A stretch of 64,000 bases of DNA, taken from positions 1 through 64,000 of the forward strand of contig JAGNLA010000004.1 in NCBI GenBank assembly GCA_017999835.1. Reading direction: 5' to 3'. The number at the start of each line of letters is the position of its first letter. Position 1 is the first letter of the stretch. The notes under the pieces were generated by a model. The model searched no databases and was not told the DNA's origin. It saw only the letters and a program-made list of their open reading frames with translations. The DNA is from Caldisericia bacterium (lineage in GTDB: Bacteria; Caldisericota; Caldisericia; JAAYUI01). Shown here one piece after another: positions 42,860 through 50,434 of the stretch. The translations under genes were made by a program, and so were the position numbers.

Positions 42860-43180
42860 GTGCAGGCAGTCAGGAGAATGCAGGACTTCATCGAGGAAAA
42901 CATCTCGCAGTCAATAACCCTGCACATGCTCTCGCAAGCCTCAGGGTACTCCCCATGGCATGCAGCGCGGATTTTCAAGGAACTGACCGGCAAGAATCCC
43001 TTTGACTACATCCGGGAGCTTCGGCTGTCGCGCGCAGCAGAGAGACTCCAGCAAGAGGATGTGAAGGTCATTGACGTGGCATTTGACTTCGTGTTTGAAA
43101 CCCACGAAGGTTTTACCAGGGCTTTTTCGAAGTACTTTGGAGTCAATCCCAAGCGTTTTGCCATGGAAAACCACAGGTGA
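42860..43180 (+). CDS. AraC-family HTH regulator, N-terminal half of a split gene
   Basis: The frame encodes a complete double helix-turn-helix AraC DNA-binding domain (IEENISQSITLHMLSQASGY; ARIFKELTGKNPFDYIRELR; DVAFDFVFETHEGFTRAFSKYFG). Similar sequence (TSNWENVQAVRRMQ) continues in frame upstream to ACG 42842, which stands four bases after GAGGTGG where relatives would have ATG. So the natural start may be a non-AUG codon or a lost ATG; GTG 42860 is the first usual start. The frame ends at 43180 in a GTGA overlap with the effector domain, which relatives carry on the same polypeptide. Confidence 0.75.
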   Translation: MQAVRRMQDFIEENISQSITLHMLSQASGYSPWHAARIFKELTGKNPFDYIRELRLSRAAERLQQEDVKVIDVAFDFVFETHEGFTRAFSKYFGVNPKRFAMENHR

Positions 43181-43755
43181 AATTGTTTATGCCTGAAAGC
43201 ATGCGTGATTACTACCTCAGACTTCAGAGAGGAGAATGTGAAATGAACGAAAAACAAAGCTGCAACACCGTTTTTGTCCAGGTTGTTGAGCGACCGGCTC
43301 GAAAGTTGATACTCAAAAGGGGCAAGCAAGCAAAGGATTACTTTGCTTACTGTGAAGAGCTTGGCTGTGACGTCTTCGAGGAGCTAAAAGGGGTCAAGGA
43401 TGCGCTTTACGAACCGGTTGGCATGTGGCTACCAGAAAACATGCGCAAACCAGGTACATCCGAGTATGCCATGGGCGTTGAGATGCCAGCCGACTACAAA
43501 GGCCCGGTGCCACAAGGTTACGAGATCATCGACCTCCAATCGTGCAAGGTGATGATTTTCCAGGGGCAGCCGTACGATGACAGCGTTTTTGAGCAGGCCA
43601 TCACCGACCTTTGGGCGGTCATGAAAACTTACAAGCCTGAGCTTTACGGTTTCCAGTGGGCAGATGAGGACGGGCCACGCTTCCAGCTTGAGCCGCAAGG
43701 CTACCGCGGCTACATCGAAGGCCGACCGGTCAGGCAGGTTAACCTGAAGAAGTGA
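43177..43755 (+). CDS. AraC-type effector-binding domain, C-terminal half of a split gene
   Basis: The 192-residue product starts KLFMPESMRDYYLRLQRGE, the linker that normally follows the AraC HTH in this family. A GyrI-like/effector-binding domain follows (FVQVVERPARKLILKRG; CDVFEELKG; GVEMPADYKGPVPQGYE; GYIEGRPV). It is in the -1 frame relative to the HTH part and could be made from GTG 43177 by coupling or from ATG 43243 after AGAGGAGA. It may be a working two-piece regulator or a damaged gene. Confidence 0.72.
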   Translation: MKLFMPESMRDYYLRLQRGECEMNEKQSCNTVFVQVVERPARKLILKRGKQAKDYFAYCEELGCDVFEELKGVKDALYEPVGMWLPENMRKPGTSEYAMGVEMPADYKGPVPQGYEIIDLQSCKVMIFQGQPYDDSVFEQAITDLWAVMKTYKPELYGFQWADEDGPRFQLEPQGYRGYIEGRPVRQVNLKK

Positions 43756-43775
43756 TTTTGATGTTTGAGCAAGCT

Positions 43776-43808
43776 ATAGTCCCCGAGAAAACTTCGGGGG
43801 CTATTTTT
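43776..43808 (+). terminator. Rho-independent terminator after the AraC-type genes
   Basis: ATAGTCCCCGA pairs with TCGGGGGCTAT (one U-G) around GAAAACT, followed by TTTTATTTTG. Confidence 0.85.
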
Positions 43809-43881
43809 ATTTTGAATTGAACCTAAAATTGAAACAGAATATAATATAAATGAAGATTTATTCATAATAATTGGAGGGAAC

Positions 43882-45450
43882 ATGACGAAGAATATCAAAA
43901 TTGGTACCATTATCCTAAGTTTTTTATATCTGAGTTGTGCACTCGGTTCAAACTTACCTATTGTTTCAAGTAATGATTCCAAAACCAAAGGTTACATTAT
44001 CGAGAATAAATCCAAATACACCATGAAACTTGAGTATTTGGATTATAGAAATAAAAGGGACGTCGCACCAGGTTCAAAGTATGTCATAAACTCAAATGAA
44101 AATCCTTTACGTGTTAGCTGGAAATTGCAAATCCCTGGTGAGCCGTTTTTTGAAAATCACACATACGGCTATTTGTTGTCAAAGACAAACAACAAACTTA
44201 CTGTCAGTGATCACAACTCAGGCCTGAATGGTTACCCTTGGACAATAACAAAAAAAGCCAACGCATCTGACTGTACAATAAACGTCAAAGCAAATGTTGA
44301 GTGCGAATGTCTGATTTACAGGCGTGCTATTTTTATAAAAAGAATATCCTTACCTGATTCGGTAACATTGGAAGTAAAGGATATACTGGACAAAACAATA
44401 ATTTTTTCATACAAATACAAAGACAATTATTACACTGTCAATTTGTCATTTCCAAAACAATTCAAGGGAGGCATGTACGAGTTGTCATTCAACCTAAACA
44501 CAGATCCTACAATCAAGGCGAACATGGCAAACGATGACAAGAAAACCATGACTTTAGATGGTTGTGTAGGATTTGCTGGTTTCTCTGTTGGGCATGCGCT
44601 AATGTTAAAGAAAAATGTGGCGTATTTCCCATCTAACTATTCCGGTGTTTTTGATGTAAAGAGTTGCCTGTTTGACAAAAGATTGCTGAAAGAACTGAAA
44701 GCAACAAAAGCAATATCGCCAGAGTTTAGTTATAAAATCAATTATTCAACTCAAAACCAAACACCATGGGTAATACCCTTATACTGTTATGAAGAAACGG
44801 ACAGCCAGGATACAGCAGTGAACCTCGGCAACTTTTTCCCTGATAATTTCACACTTGATGTTATCAAAGTCAAGTCTGAAGGAAATGTATTTGTTGCAAG
44901 GAATGTCAAAAGTTGGTCGACAGAGGACAATACGGGTGAATACATGGTGAGGCCAACAAAAAGTATGAATTTTATTAAAATTGAAAACAAAAAAACCTAC
45001 ACACTGCACATAGTGAGTAATGACCATAAAAAAGATGAATACATATATGATACAAAAGGACTGCAGTATTTCACAGATGCTAACTATTATCTCTCTGGTT
45101 TGTTTGTCTACCAGTCTGAGCAAAAGCCATTCAAAATTATCAGCGGAAAGGGCTACATCGATATTGAATCGATTGCAAAAGACCTGGGTTCAACCAATTA
45201 TGCAGATATAAATGGGGTAGCGTCATTTGATCTCAAAATGTCAGGAAAAGACAAATTGCTGCATATAACAATAGACAAGAACGTAACCAACAAAATTGTT
45301 GTGGATAATAACTACTTTGATCTTGACGCAAACATTGTTGTTTCTGATTCCAAACTGTATATCCCTCTAAAGACATTTGTAACAATCATTGACGCCAAAA
45401 TGAAATGGTACCCCAAAACAAAAAGTGTCTGTTTGTCATACAAATACTAG
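43882..45450 (+). CDS. Exported protein of unknown function with degenerate copper-amine-oxidase-like C-terminus
   Basis: The 522-residue protein has a signal sequence (IGTIILSFLYLSCALGSN; a lipobox reading is possible at LYLSC). A long beta-rich body gives no recognised family. The last 100 residues look like a weak copper-amine-oxidase N-terminal domain (YIDIESIAKDLGS; DSKLYIPLKTFVTIIDAKMKW; KSVCLSYKY). It is visibly more A+T-rich than its neighbours, with many AAA/AAT codons, which may mean acquisition or relaxed constraint. TTGGAGGG precedes ATG 43882. It stands alone. Confidence 0.7.
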   Translation: MTKNIKIGTIILSFLYLSCALGSNLPIVSSNDSKTKGYIIENKSKYTMKLEYLDYRNKRDVAPGSKYVINSNENPLRVSWKLQIPGEPFFENHTYGYLLSKTNNKLTVSDHNSGLNGYPWTITKKANASDCTINVKANVECECLIYRRAIFIKRISLPDSVTLEVKDILDKTIIFSYKYKDNYYTVNLSFPKQFKGGMYELSFNLNTDPTIKANMANDDKKTMTLDGCVGFAGFSVGHALMLKKNVAYFPSNYSGVFDVKSCLFDKRLLKELKATKAISPEFSYKINYSTQNQTPWVIPLYCYEETDSQDTAVNLGNFFPDNFTLDVIKVKSEGNVFVARNVKSWSTEDNTGEYMVRPTKSMNFIKIENKKTYTLHIVSNDHKKDEYIYDTKGLQYFTDANYYLSGLFVYQSEQKPFKIISGKGYIDIESIAKDLGSTNYADINGVASFDLKMSGKDKLLHITIDKNVTNKIVVDNNYFDLDANIVVSDSKLYIPLKTFVTIIDAKMKWYPKTKSVCLSYKY

Positions 45451-45519
45451 GGCTAGACATACATCTTTTATGGTAAAACAGCGGATATAGATTTCCAAAC
45501 GTCGCTTTTGCTTGAGTCT

Positions 45520-45554
45520 TTACCTCAATTCCATACAATTTGCCATTGAGGTAA
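45520..45554 (+). promoter_or_regulatory. Shine-Dalgarno-sequestering hairpin before the third polyferredoxin gene
   Basis: TTACCTCAAT (45520-45529) pairs perfectly with ATTGAGGTAA (45545-45554) across a 15-nt loop. The 3' arm holds the GAGG ribosome site of the gene that starts at 45559, so folding would block translation. No T run follows, so it is not a terminator. Confidence 0.55.
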
Positions 45555-45558
45555 CTAA

Positions 45559-46425
45559 ATGGACAAACCAAAAGCCGACCAGGCACGAAAATGGAAGTTC
45601 TCGACATCCGAGATGATGCGAACGATCACCCAGACAGCAATACTGCTGTGGCTGTCAAGCATTTCGCTGACGCACATGTATGGAAGACTTGGTTTCGGCT
45701 GGCCAGGCAACTCGGCAGCATCGCTTGACCAGTACTGCCCGTTTGGCGCGCTGGAGACACTCCCAACGCTCATCGGTGGGCTTGCCAAGGGTCAGTTCAC
45801 CTTCATAGGCGGCACAGGCTTCAACGATCTGTTCCTGCTTGGTGTTTTGCTGATTGTCACAATTCTTTTCTCTGGCGCTTTCTGTGGCTATCTTTGCCCG
45901 TTTGGTGCTGTGTTTGACTGGCTTTACAGACTCAGAAAAGTTTTCTGGAAAAAGGATATCAGACTGAATCCAAAGTTTTCATCGGTTTTGTCGTACCTTA
46001 GGTACGTCACCTTCATATTGATTATTGTAATTACCACCATTCAAGGCATTCTGATGTTTGCAAATATTGACCCCTACAGGGCTTTCTTCCATTTTGGCTA
46101 TGAGCTGACATGGATTTCGGCAACAATTATGATCGTTGCGCTTTTGAGCTCTCTTGTCATTGAGAGATTTGCCTGCAACTACGTTTGCCCGCTTGGCGGA
46201 TTCGTTGGTGTGGTGGCAATGGCTGGCATGAGCAGGATTGTCAAGTCAAAAGAACCAGGCCACGAGTGCACCAGCTGTGGCAACTGCGATGCAGTCTGCC
46301 CGGCAAACCTGACCCCTTCAACAAACATCGAGGCCAGACGCTGCATAATGTGTGCAAAATGTATCGATGCCTGCGAGCTTTCTAACTCGCTGGTCATTTC
46401 CTTTGCCGGAATGGAGTGGAGGTAG
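45559..46425 (+). CDS. NapH-like membrane polyferredoxin, module 3
   Basis: The 288-residue paralogue of the 1253 and 2982 products has CPFGALETLPTLIGG near the N-terminus, membrane motifs FCGYLCPFGAVFDWLYRLRK and FACNYVCPLGG, and ferredoxin clusters CTSCGNCDAVC and CIMCAKCIDAC. The C-terminus (FAGMEWR) differs from the KIGW of the other two. It is an electron carrier in the membrane; the partner is unknown. A one-helix protein gene follows after five bases, as in the other modules. Right after it begins the phage-like region. Confidence 0.87.
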   Translation: MDKPKADQARKWKFSTSEMMRTITQTAILLWLSSISLTHMYGRLGFGWPGNSAASLDQYCPFGALETLPTLIGGLAKGQFTFIGGTGFNDLFLLGVLLIVTILFSGAFCGYLCPFGAVFDWLYRLRKVFWKKDIRLNPKFSSVLSYLRYVTFILIIVITTIQGILMFANIDPYRAFFHFGYELTWISATIMIVALLSSLVIERFACNYVCPLGGFVGVVAMAGMSRIVKSKEPGHECTSCGNCDAVCPANLTPSTNIEARRCIMCAKCIDACELSNSLVISFAGMEWR

Positions 46426-46430
46426 CCTAG

Positions 46431-46526
46431 ATGAAAAGACAAATCGTTTTCCCGATACTGGTTTTGTTTGTGTTCCTCGTGCTGATTGCGGTTTTTAGGA
46501 TCGTGGGGTACATGGTTTCGTTGTAG
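46431..46526 (+). CDS. 31-residue single-helix membrane peptide, partner of polyferredoxin 3
   Basis: The short gene encodes a basic start (MKRQ), a hydrophobic helix (IVFPILVLFVFLVLIAVF) and RIVGYMVSL. GGAGG stands eight bases before ATG 46431 and the gene begins five bases after the polyferredoxin stop. It aligns in position and helix pattern with the N-termini of the one-helix proteins at 2038 and 3773 but has no Cys-pair domain. This suggests the helix is the conserved, polyferredoxin-contacting part. Confidence 0.72.
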   Translation: MKRQIVFPILVLFVFLVLIAVFRIVGYMVSL

Positions 46527-46533
46527 CTTTATA

Positions 46534-46818
46534 TCAGAAAGATAATGGGCTCAATATCACGCCTTTGAATAATTGCACAGGTACATCCAGCAAAAATGGC
46601 CTGCCGTCCAGAAACACTATATCAGAGCCAATCTGAAGCTTGACGTGTTTGGCACACTTTGAACAATACCTGTCAAACTCTATCACCCTTCCGAGGTGAA
46701 GCTGTCTCATCTTTTTTGGTCTGCCAAGCTTTTTTGGTTCAACCCGAAAAACTCCCTCAGATTGGCAATCCTCCATGTCTACCACTCCAAAAACCTTGCC
46801 CCACTCAAAATTGTTCAC
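46534..46818 (-). CDS. Small protein of unknown function with one CxxC
   Basis: The 94-residue product from GTG 46818 has GGGAGG four bases upstream. It has a basic segment (PKKLGRPKKMRQ) then RYCSKCAKHVKL and a beta-rich end. With a single CxxC it could be half of a zinc ribbon or bind metal as a dimer. A terminator-like hairpin separates it from the phage cluster upstream, so it may not belong to that cluster. No family was recognised. Confidence 0.55.
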   Translation of the reverse strand: MNNFEWGKVFGVVDMEDCQSEGVFRVEPKKLGRPKKMRQLHLGRVIEFDRYCSKCAKHVKLQIGSDIVFLDGRPFLLDVPVQLFKGVILSPLSF

Positions 46819-46828
46819 TCATCCTCCC

Positions 46829-46868
46829 AAAAATGTTTTGGGCATGAATCTATGAAAATCCATGCCCA
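46829..46868 (-). terminator. Candidate terminator of the phage-like operon
   Basis: Read on the minus strand, TGGGCATG pairs with CATGCCCA (46861-46868 and 46839-46846) around a 14-nt loop, followed by AAACATTTTT. It lies just after the last gene of the cluster. Confidence 0.55.
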
Positions 46869-46884
46869 TTGCTGAACTTTCATC

Positions 46885-47595
46885 CTATTGCGAGATTGGC
46901 GCCGTGATAAGCTTGACCTTCAGCCTTGGCTGGGTCAGAGAATTCCAGTACCCCCAGACTGAAAGCCCTACTGGCGGGATCATGTGTTTTGCAATCGGAA
47001 TGTTCACGCTCCAGTTTTCGGTTTCCAGCTGCACCGGTGCGCAATACGAGTCCTGGGCAAACTCCCAGGTGGTGGCCATCGGTGTCACAGGTTTGTCTTC
47101 CCAGCCAAGAAACATTGTGCTGGTGAAGTCAAACCTGGGGCTATGGAAATCTGATAGCTGGTAGAGTGTTGTTGGATTGTACGTTGCTGTATGGAGAACA
47201 ACCGAGCCGACAACGGCTATGGCGTCCTGTGGAGGGATTGGCGGAGTGGCAGGATCGGGGAAGGCGCTTATCGAGATGCCATAAACATTGACCAAGCCAG
47301 TAACTGTTATCAGTTTCTGCCATTGGAAACTCTGTGACATCACCCCTGAAAGCCAGGGTCTTGGAACGTGTTCTCCATCGGTTGTTCCAGAGTTTGTTAC
47401 GGACAAGAAAGCGTTGCCGATGTTTTCAGACATTGCCTCAAGCGTCGCTTTGGTGTTGTCCGACCAACTTACAGCCTCGGCAACAGCCAAATCAAAGGTT
47501 TCGCCGATTTTTCCATCAGCCCAGCCGACAAACTCCCGCAACATGCCAAACGTTTCCCTGCATTGCGCCCATGCTACCAAAGCCTGACCTCTCAT
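46885..47595 (-). CDS. Phage-like appendage protein of unknown function
   Basis: The last gene of the cluster encodes 236 residues. A helical N-terminal part (WAQCRETFGMLREFVGWADG, then FDLAVAEAVSW) is followed by a beta-rich C-terminal part. It sits where tail fibre or tip genes usually lie and has a helical start like the 47592 product. No enzyme motif is seen. Starts overlap the upstream gene by 4 bases. The function is inferred from position only. Confidence 0.6.
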   Translation of the reverse strand: MRGQALVAWAQCRETFGMLREFVGWADGKIGETFDLAVAEAVSWSDNTKATLEAMSENIGNAFLSVTNSGTTDGEHVPRPWLSGVMSQSFQWQKLITVTGLVNVYGISISAFPDPATPPIPPQDAIAVVGSVVLHTATYNPTTLYQLSDFHSPRFDFTSTMFLGWEDKPVTPMATTWEFAQDSYCAPVQLETENWSVNIPIAKHMIPPVGLSVWGYWNSLTQPRLKVKLITAPISQ

Positions 47596-48317
47596 GCGTC
47601 CCTCCAGGTTATCAGGTTGTGTGCCTGGTCAGACTCCCAAACACACGCTGCCGACCACCACTTGCCTTCTGGCAGGCATTGGACGTCAAACCTTGTGTAA
47701 TGTGTATTTTCACAGTATCCAATCCTTTCAAAGTATGGATAAAGTCCAGACACGTGCGATGGTGGTTGCCCCGATGGGTTGGCATAGGCTATCCAGCAAT
47801 AGGGGCTGTTGAAGTGCACACCGAACGATCCGGGAATTGGTGCCTGATCATCTGCACATATCGGCACTGACCAGCCCGAAACCTCTCTTTGAAGCTCTTC
47901 AGAGGCGTTGTACTGCTTCATCGTCATGGTTATCCCTGACGGGACATACGAACCAGCCAGGCCCAGACAATGGATTCTACCTTTTCCAGAGATGTAGCCT
48001 ATGTCAATATTGCCATTCTCCTGATTTGGAATGGCAATCTGAGCCGTACCATCCGATCTTCTCGGAATGGCCGCATGGATATGAAGGTACATCGGACATG
48101 CAAAGGGATTGATCTGGGCAAGAGCTTCATTGACCGTATTTGTAGCAAACCCATCGAGGTTTTCCAAAATCTGGGCAATTTGTGAAGCAAAATCTGCAAA
48201 TCTTTGCGTGCAGGAGTAGGCTAAGCCACTACCAGCCGGTTCGATCTGGTTGTTCATCTCCACCCAGATCCTCGTGCATTCAGACAGAATCTGAGCCATG
48301 ATGCTGGAAACTGCCAT
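47592..48317 (-). CDS. Phage-like appendage protein of unknown function
   Basis: A 241-residue product with an N-terminal helix (SSIMAQILSECTRIWVEMNN) and a beta-rich, Trp/Tyr- and Cys-containing C-terminal region (PYCWIAYANPSGQPPSH; YCENTHYTRFDVQC). It overlaps both neighbours. Aromatic-rich beta structure and location fit a tail tip or receptor-binding protein, but no family was recognised. Confidence 0.6.
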   Translation of the reverse strand: MAVSSIMAQILSECTRIWVEMNNQIEPAGSGLAYSCTQRFADFASQIAQILENLDGFATNTVNEALAQINPFACPMYLHIHAAIPRRSDGTAQIAIPNQENGNIDIGYISGKGRIHCLGLAGSYVPSGITMTMKQYNASEELQREVSGWSVPICADDQAPIPGSFGVHFNSPYCWIAYANPSGQPPSHVSGLYPYFERIGYCENTHYTRFDVQCLPEGKWWSAACVWESDQAHNLITWRDA

Positions 48318-48598
48318 CAGCTCCCCCCAAGAAGACTTGCCGTTTGAATGCTTGTTTGGTTGTCGTGCTGCTCTTTTGTGCTGTTTCTTTGACCGTTTTC
48401 ATCCCAGCTTTCGAGGATAACAACCGTCCAGCTACCGTTTCCACAATACCATGCCTGTAATGTCATGGAACCATTCACTTTTTCAGTATCGACATTTTTA
48501 CAATGGCACAAGCTTCTTACTGGCCAGCCAAATCCTGGAATTGAAAGCAAAAGGTCGCAAGCCTGGGCATAAATGTCAAGTTTTTCCTGTGTTGTCAT
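48317..48598 (-). CDS. Small phage-cluster protein of unknown function
   Basis: A 93-residue product starting MTTQEKLDIYAQACDLL, with LCHCKN and a Trp-rich strand (LQAWYCGNGSWTVVIL), then a polar tail. A GGGGGGAAC site precedes the start. It is one of three short unknown genes between the tail tip gene and the operon end. No motif identifies its role. Confidence 0.55.
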   Translation of the reverse strand: MTTQEKLDIYAQACDLLLSIPGFGWPVRSLCHCKNVDTEKVNGSMTLQAWYCGNGSWTVVILESWDENGQRNSTKEQHDNQTSIQTASLLGGS

Positions 48599-48606
48599 GT
48601 TCCCCC

Positions 48607-49920
48607 CTAAACCTCTGTCAAAAAGATGCCGTCAAATCTTGTCACGCCACCATCATTTTCTGATGCTTGTCCATAAAGCCTGATCTGATAAGGTGAATCG
48701 CCCTGGCAAAGCACCCCAAGCCTGACCCATTTGCCGGAAAATGACGCCATGGGCTGCCCCTGGGTCACGTCCAGCGTGGTGTAAACCCCTGTTCCACTCG
48801 ACGGAATGATCTCTATCTTTGCCCTTTGGGTAGTGTTTACCCAGCAGCTTAGGAAAACGTCCCTTGGCGTGTTACAAGATATGGTCTGCTTTAAGTACCT
48901 AAAGCCTGTCTGTTCTGTATTTTCCAGCTGGACTGTCGAGTCGCCAAACAGCAACTGCTCGGATTGAGTGACGTTGGCCACACCTGCACCTTCGAGCTCC
49001 CAGGAATCTGGCAGAACCCCACTCCAGTTGAGGAATGCAGGATTTTTCAATCTCAAAATCCCGTATGAGCCATTCATTTTTTCAGCGTTCTCGGAAAAGC
49101 TGTAGAAAGTGTTTGATGCGGAACCTCCAACAATTACCGGCGTAGTCTCCTGTTTTGACTGATGCTGCTCGATGTAGCGATAGGTTGCCTTGACCACAGG
49201 GTCAATTTCTATGACGGCCAAACCTGAGTCGTGAGCGAAGAGCAAATTCTCATTTATCTGGATGGTTGTTGAGTTTGTAACCGACGCAACCGAACAAACC
49301 TCGTCCTGGGCTGATTGGCTGCCTTTAACCGTTATGCAGTCTCCAGCCTCAAAACCAACGCTTGACGATACAAGCAAGGTCGTTGATCCGACTTGAGCCT
49401 GTGCCGTTAGAAGTGTATTGCCTTTTATCACCGATCCAAAAACGACTTTCCCGTTCTCGTAATCGACAGTAAAATCAACGTTTTCTGTTTTGACTGAGCC
49501 GTTGACTGTCACAACCGGTGACGGGCTTCTCAACCAATCGGACAGACTGCTGCCTGTTGTGCCATGAACCGACTGATAAGTTCTGAAATCATCAGTTGCC
49601 AGCATCTCATCAGTCACCAGATAGACAAACATCTGGTCACATGCCAGCATGTTGACATCTGGCAAGGAGCCACCAGAAAAAATATGTCCAGACGCAAACC
49701 ACTCGTGTGGGCCAAACGATGACTCAATTTTCCCAAACACATCGAAGAAGTAGACCTGGATGCTGTTGTACGTCAAAGGTCCGACAGCCTGATGCGAAAA
49801 CACGCCTGTTTCTTGCGGCAGGTGCAACTCTGACACCAGACCGTTGCCCCAGCCCGCAGAAATGCTGTCTCGAAGCGTACCGCCTTTTACAGGCTGTATT
49901 CTAGGTGTAGATGGCAGCAT
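48607..49920 (-). CDS. Virion structural protein with carbohydrate-binding-like C-terminus
   Basis: The 437-residue product has N-terminal beta structure. At about residues 170-240 comes a small domain (VGFEAGDCITVKG; DEVCSVASV; ENLLFAHDSGLAVIEI) that also occurs in the capsid and tail-tube proteins of this cluster. The C-terminal 130 residues look like a jelly-roll (SWELEGAGVANVTQS; FRYLKQTISC; WVRLGVLCQGDSPYQIRLYG). It is probably a tail tip or baseplate-like part that meets the target surface. GGGAGG precedes the start. Confidence 0.65.
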   Translation of the reverse strand: MLPSTPRIQPVKGGTLRDSISAGWGNGLVSELHLPQETGVFSHQAVGPLTYNSIQVYFFDVFGKIESSFGPHEWFASGHIFSGGSLPDVNMLACDQMFVYLVTDEMLATDDFRTYQSVHGTTGSSLSDWLRSPSPVVTVNGSVKTENVDFTVDYENGKVVFGSVIKGNTLLTAQAQVGSTTLLVSSSVGFEAGDCITVKGSQSAQDEVCSVASVTNSTTIQINENLLFAHDSGLAVIEIDPVVKATYRYIEQHQSKQETTPVIVGGSASNTFYSFSENAEKMNGSYGILRLKNPAFLNWSGVLPDSWELEGAGVANVTQSEQLLFGDSTVQLENTEQTGFRYLKQTISCNTPRDVFLSCWVNTTQRAKIEIIPSSGTGVYTTLDVTQGQPMASFSGKWVRLGVLCQGDSPYQIRLYGQASENDGGVTRFDGIFLTEV

Positions 49921-49933
49921 TGTTTCCTCCCTT

Positions 49934-50434
49934 TCATCCTGTGAATTCTATTTCCCAGACGACAGTTTTTGCCACCTGGGATGTTTTTGACTCGTTGACC
50001 TGAGCAACAGAGAACAGCTGACCGGTAGCCAGAAACAACCCGACCTTTTTCCAGTTGAAGTTGAACTCAGGCTGACCGATGAAGTTGCTCACGACCATCT
50101 TTTTACCAACGCTGTCCACTTGCTCGCACATCCTGTAGGACACCGAACCGCCAAGGCTCGTGTCGTTTTTGTTCGGTTCTACCGTGCTGGTGGACGCCCC
50201 AAACTGCTCTATCTGAAAAATTGGTGCTACCAGTCTGGAGTTGCTTCTATTAACATTGCACAGCGCCGACACGATCGCTGATATGCCAGCGTTTGTTATC
50301 ATGTTTCCTATTCTTTTCCCATCAAAGCTGACCACGCCTTTGAGCCTTGCACCAAGCCAGCCTTCAAGTTGGCTTCTTTCAACAGACTCACAGGCTTGTG
50401 CCACATGTTTAAGCCATTCCATCATCCCTCCCAT
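49934..50434 (-). CDS. Phage tail-region protein of unknown function
   Basis: The 166-residue product is beta-rich with a short helical start (MMEWLKHVAQACESVERSQL), consistent with a small distal-tail or tip component. It overlaps the upstream hub gene by 13 bases. Starts at ATG 50434 (after GGAG) or at two ATGs directly after GGGAGGG (50425, 50422) are possible. No family was recognised. Confidence 0.58.
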   Translation of the reverse strand: MGGMMEWLKHVAQACESVERSQLEGWLGARLKGVVSFDGKRIGNMITNAGISAIVSALCNVNRSNSRLVAPIFQIEQFGASTSTVEPNKNDTSLGGSVSYRMCEQVDSVGKKMVVSNFIGQPEFNFNWKKVGLFLATGQLFSVAQVNESKTSQVAKTVVWEIEFTG

